Assembly: GCA_035946955.1 (NCBI GenBank)
Contig: DASYYE010000147.1
Coordinates: forward strand, 1-40,252
Reading direction: 5' to 3'
DNA: 40,252 nt
Source of the DNA: DASYYE01 sp035946955
GTDB taxonomy: Bacteria; Actinomycetota; Actinomycetes; Streptosporangiales; Streptosporangiaceae
Of the stretch, positions 16,016 through 22,716 are shown one piece after another (position 1 is the stretch's first letter; each line of letters starts with the position of its first letter). Position numbers and translations under genes: made by a program. The notes under the pieces are model-generated. The model ran no database searches and had not been told where the DNA came from. It saw only the letters and a program-made list of their open reading frames with translations.

Positions 16016-17311
16016 GTGACGAAGGTGGCGTTCATCGGTGCTGGCAGCGTCGAGTTCACCCGTAACGTCGCGACCGACCTGTGCAGCTACCCCGAGCTGG
16101 CTGGCCAGTTGCACCTGGCCCTGCACGACGTCAGCGCCGAGCGGCTGGCCTACGCCAAGGCGCTGGTCAGCCGCATCGTCGCCCAGACCGGGTCCGGCGC
16201 GACGGTGACCGCATCGGCCGGCCGGCGCGAGGCGCTCCGGGACGCGGCGTACGTGATCAACGAGATTCAGGTCGGCGGCTACGACGCGACGCGGCTGGAC
16301 TTCGACATCCCGGCCCGCTACGGGGTACGGCAGACGATCGGCGACACGATAGGCATCGGCGGGATCTTCCGCGGCCTGCGCACGATCCCGGTGGTGACGC
16401 AGATCGCCCGCGACATGGTCGACGTCTGCCCAGACGCCTACCTGCTCAACTACAGCAACCCCATGGCCATGCTCCCCTGGGCCGTGTACGAGGCCACCGC
16501 GCTGCGTAAGGTGTTCGGCCTGTGCCACTCGGTCCGGGACACCCACCGCTTCCTCGCCGGCCTGGTCGGCCTCGACCCGGCCGAGGTCGACTTCCTCACC
16601 GCCGGCTTCAACCACCAGGCGTTCGTACTGCGGTTCGCCCACGACGGCCAGTCCCTGTACCCCCGGCTCGCTGAGGTCGTCGAAGCCTCGCCTGAGCTGC
16701 GCCGGCGGGTCCGGGTGGAGATGTATCGCCGGTTCGGCTACTTCCCGACCGAGTCCAGCGAGCACTCCGCCGAGTACGTGCCCTGGTTCATGCGCCACGA
16801 CGGCGAGATCGAGCGGTTCCGCATCTTCGTCGGCGACTACCTGGCCCGGTCGCAGGAGAACCTGCGCGAGTACGAGACGGTGCAGCGCGAGCTCGACGCG
16901 GGCACGCTGCTGGACCTCGAGCCCACCGGCGAGCTCGCCTCCGAATTCATCCACTCACTGGAGACCGGCACCGAGCGCGAGATCTATGTGAACGTCCGCA
17001 ACGGCGACCTGATCACCAGCCTGCCCGCCCAGTGCTGCGTCGAGGTGCCCTGCGCCGTGGGCGCCGACGGCGCCCGGCCACGCGCTGTCGGTGCGCTGCC
17101 GCCGCAGCTCGCGGCCCTGAACCGGACGTTCCTCAATGTCGTAGAGCTCACTGTGCGCGCCGCGCTCGACGGCAGCCGGGAGCACGTGTACCAGGCGGCG
17201 CTGCTGGACCCGAACACCGCCGCCACGCTGACCACCACACAGACCGTCGCCATGTGCGACGACCTGCTCGACTCGCACAAGGCCTTGCTGCCGCCCGGTC
17301 TCACCCGCTGA
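16016..17311 (+). CDS. GH4 glycosidase, MelA-like (alpha-galactosidase or alpha-galactosaminidase)
   Basis: 431 aa from GTG 16016 (MTKVAFIGAGSVEF). The frame is open further upstream, but this start matches where family proteins begin. GH4 enzymes use NAD+ and a divalent metal and cleave by a redox elimination mechanism. Visible are the Rossmann loop GAGSVEFTRN, NEIQVGGYDATRLDFDIPARYG, YSNPMAM, the metal/catalytic block GLCHSVRDTHRFLAG (Cys-His), GFNHQAF and FPTESSEHSAEYVPWF, all close to MelA alpha-galactosidases. No signal peptide, so it acts in the cytosol on imported oligosaccharides. Divergent from the importer and followed 38 bp later by secreted degradation genes. Family certain; action on alpha-galactosaminides is inferred from context. 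Confidence 0.9.
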   Translation: MTKVAFIGAGSVEFTRNVATDLCSYPELAGQLHLALHDVSAERLAYAKALVSRIVAQTGSGATVTASAGRREALRDAAYVINEIQVGGYDATRLDFDIPARYGVRQTIGDTIGIGGIFRGLRTIPVVTQIARDMVDVCPDAYLLNYSNPMAMLPWAVYEATALRKVFGLCHSVRDTHRFLAGLVGLDPAEVDFLTAGFNHQAFVLRFAHDGQSLYPRLAEVVEASPELRRRVRVEMYRRFGYFPTESSEHSAEYVPWFMRHDGEIERFRIFVGDYLARSQENLREYETVQRELDAGTLLDLEPTGELASEFIHSLETGTEREIYVNVRNGDLITSLPAQCCVEVPCAVGADGARPRAVGALPPQLAALNRTFLNVVELTVRAALDGSREHVYQAALLDPNTAATLTTTQTVAMCDDLLDSHKALLPPGLTR

Positions 17312-17349
17312 CTGGGCCTCACCCGCCAACCGGCTTGAAGGGACTCACG

Positions 17350-19110
17350 ATGCGTATCCCCCGACTGCACTTACTGGCCTGGGCCGCCTCCCTGACCCTC
17401 GCTGCCGCCGCGCTCATGGCGGTGGGCCCGCCCGCGGCCGCAGGCACAGTCACCCAGCCCACGCCGCCGGTCACGGCCAGCGCGTTCCCCATCGAGCCGA
17501 CGAGGACCGTGCCAGCCGATGGCGACGGGCTGATCCCGAACCCGGCCACGCCGACCGGCTCGGCCATCGCGCCGCCGACGGCGTGCACCGTGACGTTCAA
17601 CGGCGCTAGCAGCACCTCCGCGGACGTCAACTCGTGGATCGCCGCCAACGAGAACTCGCTCACCGCCCCCACCGTCCTCTGCCTGTCCGGCACGTTCACC
17701 GCGCCCATCCACGTCTGGAGCAAGACCAGCACGGCCCTGCTCGAGATCGCGCCCACACCCGGCGGGTCCGCCACCCTCGACCTCGGCCAAGCGGCCGCCG
17801 CCGACATCAACCCGAACGACTACTTCAGCACAGCTGGCGGCATGAGCATCGTGGACTCCCGCAGTGTCGAGGTCTACGGCCTGACTATCGAGAACTACAC
17901 CTTCAACGGCACGGCCCGCACCCCGGCCGGGATCGACATCGCGGTCCGCAGCGACACGGCCAACACCAACCAGTCGGTGGTCCCGCACCGGTCAGCGTGC
18001 TTCCTCAATGGGGGAGCGTGCAGCGACATCTACCTGATCGACAACACCGTGCGGGACATCACCAACACCGCTGACGAGAACAGCACCACCATGTCGCTGT
18101 GCGGGAACGCCAACGTCAACGGGTACGGCATCGCGGTGATCGCCGCGGGCAGCGCCACCTCCCCAGCTCTGCAGCACCTGGTGATCGAGGGCAACACGGT
18201 GTCCGGTACGCGCACCGGGCAGAGCGAGACCGTGACCATCAACGGCGACATCAAGGACTTCCTCGCCGCGGACAACGTGATCCACGACACCGACAACATC
18301 GGCCTTGACACCATCGGCTGGGAGACCGGCTCGTCCCAGGCCAGCCACGGGTACGTGGTGGGCAACACCGTCTATAACGTCGACACCTGGTCCAACAAGG
18401 CCTACGGCAAGTGGTCGAACAGCAGGTGTGTGGCCCAGCCGGAGAACGCCGCAGGCCTCTACGACGACGGCGCCTCCTACATCTGGATCGACTCCAACAC
18501 TGTCTGGAACGCCAACCAGGGCATCAACCTGGATGTGGAGACCGCGGGCAAGGAAACCGACCACCTGCTGGTCTCCAGCAACACCGTCTACGACGACCCG
18601 GGTACCTCGAAGTCGGACCCGAGCAACGGGACCAACCCGCCGGGCACATCAGGCACCTCGACCGTGGCCGGCCACGACCCGTTCGCCCTCTACATCGACG
18701 CGTTCGGCAGCAACGCGAAGATCACCGACGTATACGTCCACGACAACACGCTGCGGAACCAGAGCCAGTTCTACCTGACCCCATCAGCGGGGATGCCGGC
18801 GTTGGATATCGGCGGGACCTGGTCCAGCGTGCAGATCTGGCACAACACGGTCGATGGGATGGGCCCCGCCGACCGGTACAACCCGCTGTTCGAGGTGGAC
18901 AACCAGCCAGCCGGCGGGACCAACACGGTCGACTGCAACAACTACGGGGACCTGTCCACCGCAGGCAACACGGTCAACGGCAACTTCGCGCTGCCCAGCA
19001 ACGACTGGCTGACGCTGGCCAACTGGCAAGCCCACAATGGGCACGGCTGGGACGCCAACAGCGCCGTCGGCGGCTTCTCAGCCAACTGCCCGAGCCAGTC
19101 GATCCAGTGA
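17350..19110 (+). CDS. secreted right-handed parallel beta-helix protein
   Basis: 586 aa. ATG at 17350 with GAAGGGA upstream. Residues 1 to about 32 are a signal peptide (MRIPRLHLLAWAASLTLAAAALMA). A Pro/Thr-rich stretch leads to a large region (about 80-570) of beta-helix coils with recurring I-NNTV/D/WxANQG patterns (SNTVWNANQGINLD, HDNTLRNQSQFYL, EGNTVSGTRTGQSE). Beta-helix proteins include pectate-lyase-like and other polysaccharide-active enzymes as well as carbohydrate-binding scaffolds. I do not see a catalytic signature that fixes an activity. Stop and start overlap (GTGA) with the GH114 gene, so both are made together. It likely binds, debranches or deacetylates the same polymer; this is inference. 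Confidence 0.85.
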   Translation: MRIPRLHLLAWAASLTLAAAALMAVGPPAAAGTVTQPTPPVTASAFPIEPTRTVPADGDGLIPNPATPTGSAIAPPTACTVTFNGASSTSADVNSWIAANENSLTAPTVLCLSGTFTAPIHVWSKTSTALLEIAPTPGGSATLDLGQAAAADINPNDYFSTAGGMSIVDSRSVEVYGLTIENYTFNGTARTPAGIDIAVRSDTANTNQSVVPHRSACFLNGGACSDIYLIDNTVRDITNTADENSTTMSLCGNANVNGYGIAVIAAGSATSPALQHLVIEGNTVSGTRTGQSETVTINGDIKDFLAADNVIHDTDNIGLDTIGWETGSSQASHGYVVGNTVYNVDTWSNKAYGKWSNSRCVAQPENAAGLYDDGASYIWIDSNTVWNANQGINLDVETAGKETDHLLVSSNTVYDDPGTSKSDPSNGTNPPGTSGTSTVAGHDPFALYIDAFGSNAKITDVYVHDNTLRNQSQFYLTPSAGMPALDIGGTWSSVQIWHNTVDGMGPADRYNPLFEVDNQPAGGTNTVDCNNYGDLSTAGNTVNGNFALPSNDWLTLANWQAHNGHGWDANSAVGGFSANCPSQSIQ

Positions 19111-20834
19111 GCGCCGTCAGCCGCTGGCTCGGTGCCGCGGCCACGCTCACCCTGGCCGTGGCGGCAACCAGTGCGGCGACCCCGGCCAGCGCCGGGCAGC
19201 CACCCAGCACGAGGCAGCCGGCCGCCGACCCTGTTCCGCCGCCACGGCACCACGGCACGCTGCGGGTCACCGGTGACCTGCGCGACGGCGGCACCGTGCG
19301 CGCGGCCGGGCTCACCTGGAGCACGCCACCCCTGCCACGCGGTGACCGGCTGCTCAGCTTCGAGGTCGGCTACTACTGGGCCGCATGCCCGGCACAGGGC
19401 CACTGCGTGCCCGGCGCGGACACCACCGCAACCCCGTTCGCCGCCCGGCGCTATGTAGCCGGTCACGCCGATACCGGCCGACGCCTAGCGGTCACGGAGA
19501 GGGCCACCGAGGTGGTGCAGACGAGTTCCGCGCCGTTCCTGTTCAGTTTCAAGAGCGCGTCGGTGAGCACCACCACCCACGCAGCCGTGAGCGCGTACCA
19601 GGCCGGGCGGCCACCGGCGACCGAGTTCGTGAACGGGACGCCGGAGCCCCGCACCGGGTCGGCGGAGGAGTACTTCAGTGTCGGCGCGCCGCACTACAAC
19701 ACCGCGGACGGCCCCGTCGCCCAGCGGTACCGGGTAGACGCAGGGCCGTGGCGTGCCCTGCCCGCGAGCCGCGTCTTCTACACCGGCAAACTCCGAACAG
19801 GCACACACCAGGTGGCGGTGCGGGCCACCGACCGGGCCGGCGCCACCACCGTCAGGTTCGGCTGGCGCGTCGTGCCGCTGCCCGCACCGCTGCCGTGTCA
19901 GGCATCCCGCCGGCGGTGCTGGTTTCCGCCGCACCTCGATGCCCGTCACCACCCGGTGCGCTGGGACTGGCAGATCGGCCGGACCGCTCCGCTGCAGCGC
20001 CTCGGTGCACGGGCAGTGGACATCTACGACATCGACGGCTTCCTGACCACCCGCGCTGAGGTGCGCGCCATCCACACCAGCTGGCAGGCGGCCACCCTGC
20101 CGCACCCGAGGACGGTCTGCTACCTGGACCTGGCCTGGGAGGACTACCGGCCGGACGCCACCCCAGGCAGGTACTTCCCGGGCGCCACGCTCGGCAATGT
20201 CTACTTCGGCTACCCGCAGGAACGCTGGGTGGACTTCCGGCAGCTCGACGCGCTCAAGCCGATGCTGGACGAGCGGATCGCGATGTGCGCGGCCAAGGGT
20301 TTCGACGCAGTCGAACTCGACGACATCGACGGCTTCGACCCGCCGTCCACCACTGGTTTCCACCTCACACCGGGGGACGCGCAGAACTACCTCGACTATG
20401 CCTTCAACAAGATCCACCGGTACGGGATGACCGGCCTTTGGAAGAACTCCCCATACCTGTCCTGGTGGGGGCGGCGCTACGCCGATGGCGCGGTCGTCGA
20501 GGAGTGCTACCGCTACCACCAGTGCATTGCCTCCTCGTTCCGAGGCAGCAGCCAGTACGGGATCACCTGCACCGAGCTGTCCGGCGCAACCCCGTGTGGG
20601 TGGGACGACTTCACCGCTGACAAGACGCCTGCCCAGCCAACTGGCAAGTGGGTCGGCGAAGCCGAGTACAGCGCGGACCACTATGTGTGCAACCCAGGGC
20701 AGCCCTGCCCGTTCCGGCGGCGTTTCGCCACGTTCTGCCACGTCGTCTACGCGCCTCCCAACGGCTTCTCGGCCGTCAAGTTCGACGTGAACCTGGATGG
20801 GAAGACTTTCTATCCGTGCCCTCGCGGCACCTGA
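19107..20834 (+). CDS. secreted GH114-family endo-alpha-1,4-polygalactosaminidase
   Basis: 575 aa from GTG 19107, overlapping the previous stop by GTGA; the frame is open far upstream but this GTG starts a clean signal peptide (MSAVSRWLGAAATLTLAVAA, cleavage near ATPASA). Residues 45-258 are a beta-rich module of unknown type with paired Cys94/Cys100. Residues 270-575 are a GH114 TIM barrel: WDWQIG near 286, VDIYDIDGF 304-312, VCYLDLAWEDYRPD 337-350, YFGYPQERWVDFR, KGFDAVELDDIDGF 397-410, and GLWKNSPYL. D341 and D405/D406 sit where the family's acidic catalytic residues lie. GH114 endo-enzymes cleave alpha-1,4-linked galactosamine polymers. Its placement with hexosamine catabolism genes supports the call. 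Confidence 0.85.
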   Translation: MSAVSRWLGAAATLTLAVAATSAATPASAGQPPSTRQPAADPVPPPRHHGTLRVTGDLRDGGTVRAAGLTWSTPPLPRGDRLLSFEVGYYWAACPAQGHCVPGADTTATPFAARRYVAGHADTGRRLAVTERATEVVQTSSAPFLFSFKSASVSTTTHAAVSAYQAGRPPATEFVNGTPEPRTGSAEEYFSVGAPHYNTADGPVAQRYRVDAGPWRALPASRVFYTGKLRTGTHQVAVRATDRAGATTVRFGWRVVPLPAPLPCQASRRRCWFPPHLDARHHPVRWDWQIGRTAPLQRLGARAVDIYDIDGFLTTRAEVRAIHTSWQAATLPHPRTVCYLDLAWEDYRPDATPGRYFPGATLGNVYFGYPQERWVDFRQLDALKPMLDERIAMCAAKGFDAVELDDIDGFDPPSTTGFHLTPGDAQNYLDYAFNKIHRYGMTGLWKNSPYLSWWGRRYADGAVVEECYRYHQCIASSFRGSSQYGITCTELSGATPCGWDDFTADKTPAQPTGKWVGEAEYSADHYVCNPGQPCPFRRRFATFCHVVYAPPNGFSAVKFDVNLDGKTFYPCPRGT

Positions 20835-21070
20835 CCGAGCCCAAGGCGGCTTCGCAAATAGGAACATCATTCTCCACGCCGATGTCGACTTATATGGATC
20901 CCCCAAAAAGGGATCGCCTGCACCGCGTTCAAGGCGCTCGGTGGTCAGACTCGATATGGAAAGACCAGGTTCGCCCTGATATATCCATGATTCGCTCGGA
21001 ATGAGGCTGAAAACCAGTTCGGTGTGCCGTTCTGCCTGCATGTAAGGGTGCGGCGCGACAGGATCTAGCT
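20835..21070. other. AT-richer intergenic spacer
   Basis: 236 bp without a supported gene and clearly lower in GC than its flanks. It has a small GATCCC/GGGATC hairpin with an A5 loop (20897-20915) that could be a weak terminator for the GH114 transcript. ACAGGA near 21058 is a likely ribosome site for the next gene. Confidence 0.4.
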
Positions 21071-22081
21071 ATGACATCACCGAAGGAACTGGGGTCGGTG
21101 AAGCTGGGGCGGACCGGGCTGCATGTCACCAGGATGGTGTTTGGCGGCGGCCCGATCGGCGGGCTGTTCGCGCCGGTCCGCGAGAGGACAGCGCGCGCCA
21201 CACTGGAGGCGGCCTGGTCGGCGGGGATCCGTGCGTTCGACACCGCGCCTCACTACGGGGTCGGGCTGAGCGAGCAGCGGATAGGCAGCTTCCTGCGCGG
21301 CCTCCCACGCGACGACTATGTGCTGTCCACCAAGGTGGGCCGGTTGCTGGTGCCGACCGAAGAGGACGTGGAGGGTGCCGAGAGCTTCTACGGCACACCT
21401 CGTGCCCGCAGGGTCAGCGACTACAGCCGCGACGGCGTCCTCGCTTCACTGGAGTCGAGCATGGCCAGGCTCGGCACGGACAGGATCGACATCGCGCTGG
21501 TCCATGACCCCGACGACCACATGGAGCAGGCACTGGATGAGGCGCTGCCGGCTCTCGCGGACCTGCGCGCGGGCGGGGTGGTCGGTGCCGTGGGCGTGGG
21601 GATGAACAGTTCGGCACCGCTGCACTGGTTCGTGTCCAGGGCGGACCTCGACTGTGTGCTCGTGGCGGGCCGGTACACGCTGCTGGACACCGAAGCCGCC
21701 CGGATGCTGCTGCCCGAGTGCCAGCGCCGCGGCGTGGCCGTCCTGGCCGGGGGAGTGTTCAACAGCGGGATCCTGGCTGACGGTCCAGGCGCGACCTACG
21801 ACTACGCAACGGCCCCCGGCGAAATCACCCGCCGTGCCAAGCGCATCCACGCGAGGTGCATACGGTACGGCGTGGCACTGCCCGCGGCCGCGCTCCACTT
21901 CACATTGGCGCACCCAGCGGTGACCGCCGCGCTGGTCGGGGTCCGTAAACCAACCGAGATCATCTCTGATGTCAGTTACCTGCACACCGAGGTGCCGGTC
22001 GCGCTGTACGAGGACCTCACTGCGGAAGGCCTCCTTCCGCCAGGCGCGGTCTTGCCCGGTGCAACGCGGCCCACACTGTGA
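21071..22081 (+). CDS. aldo/keto reductase, D-threo-aldose/L-fucose 1-dehydrogenase-like
   Basis: 336 aa, cytosolic, no signal peptide. AKR catalytic tetrad: D57 and Y62 in AFDTAPHYGVGLSEQ, K88 in STKVGR and H145 in LVHDPDDH. The C-terminal coenzyme region has VAVLAGGVFNSGIL and VGVRKPTEI. The early GRTGLHVTRMVFGGGPIGGL and GTPRARRVSDYSRDGV stretches match the subgroup that oxidises fucose, galactose and related aldoses to lactones with NAD(P)+. It is on the same strand as the GH114 gene but separated by 236 bp, so it may be an independent unit that deals with galactose or a related sugar released from a mixed polymer. Substrate unproven. Confidence 0.88.
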   Translation: MTSPKELGSVKLGRTGLHVTRMVFGGGPIGGLFAPVRERTARATLEAAWSAGIRAFDTAPHYGVGLSEQRIGSFLRGLPRDDYVLSTKVGRLLVPTEEDVEGAESFYGTPRARRVSDYSRDGVLASLESSMARLGTDRIDIALVHDPDDHMEQALDEALPALADLRAGGVVGAVGVGMNSSAPLHWFVSRADLDCVLVAGRYTLLDTEAARMLLPECQRRGVAVLAGGVFNSGILADGPGATYDYATAPGEITRRAKRIHARCIRYGVALPAAALHFTLAHPAVTAALVGVRKPTEIISDVSYLHTEVPVALYEDLTAEGLLPPGAVLPGATRPTL

Positions 22082-22169
22082 CGATCGCCACCATCGGCTG
22101 ACACCGTCAGCGGTCACCTGGTCTACCGCAAGCGACACAGGCCAGGGCAGGACGCACTCGCCGCGCTGG

Positions 22170-22615
22170 GTATCCGTGGAGGCGCTAGCGGCGGCTCTGG
22201 GCCTGGGCCTGGGCCCGCAGGATCGCGCTTATCTGGCTGCGGCCTGCGGGCAGGACCGCGCGGACCAGTTTCGGCGATCGCAGACAGGTTTCTCACAAGC
22301 CGGCGCGGGGCCCCGTTATCGTGCGGATTCTGGGCCTGCTAGCGGCCGAGCAGTCAGGATGCTCGCTTGGTCTCGGGCCGGTGTGTCGCAGGGTCGTGCT
22401 GGCCGTGCTCGCGCTGCGGCGTGAGGCCGACGACCGCTACTTCCTTGCCCCGCACCCTCATCCAGTTCGGCGAATCCCACAGGGCGATGGGGTGCCAGGA
22501 AGCCACCCGTGGCGTGTGCCGACAAGCCCTGGAGATCCTCGACGGTCTGCGTCACCCCGACGCCGCGCCCATCCGCGCGAAACTCCACGGCCTCACCACC
22601 CCAGCGGCCTCGTAG
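22170..22615 (+). pseudogene. decayed HTH/TPR regulator fragment
   Basis: Within the 635-bp gap before the GH9 gene, frame 3 near 22175-22250 encodes ALAAALGLGLGPQDRAYLAAA, like the HTH region of XRE/SARP-type regulators. A different frame at 22480-22615 encodes a typical TPR-protein end (ATRGVCRQALEILDGLRHP, then RAKLHGL). The middle is missing and frames are shifted. I read this as a shrunken regulator gene. The last about 100 bp (22616-22716) are AT-rich and probably hold the GH9 promoter. Confidence 0.4.
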
Positions 22616-22716
22616 GCCGCACTCTTGACGCATGGCGGGGGCGGATGTAGCTTTTCCCGGACATATGTAAGTAAACCTTCCTAACGAGTAAAGACTCTTA
22701 ACAAAGCTGGGGCGAA

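Noticed and set aside
17032..17349. N-terminal extension of the beta-helix protein
   Set aside because: Overlaps the GH4 gene in another frame; signal peptide and ribosome site place the start at 17350.
18411..19106. Long open frame continuing upstream of the GH114 gene
   Set aside because: It overlaps the beta-helix gene, has Arg/Gln-rich shadow composition, and the clean signal peptide starts only at GTG 19107.
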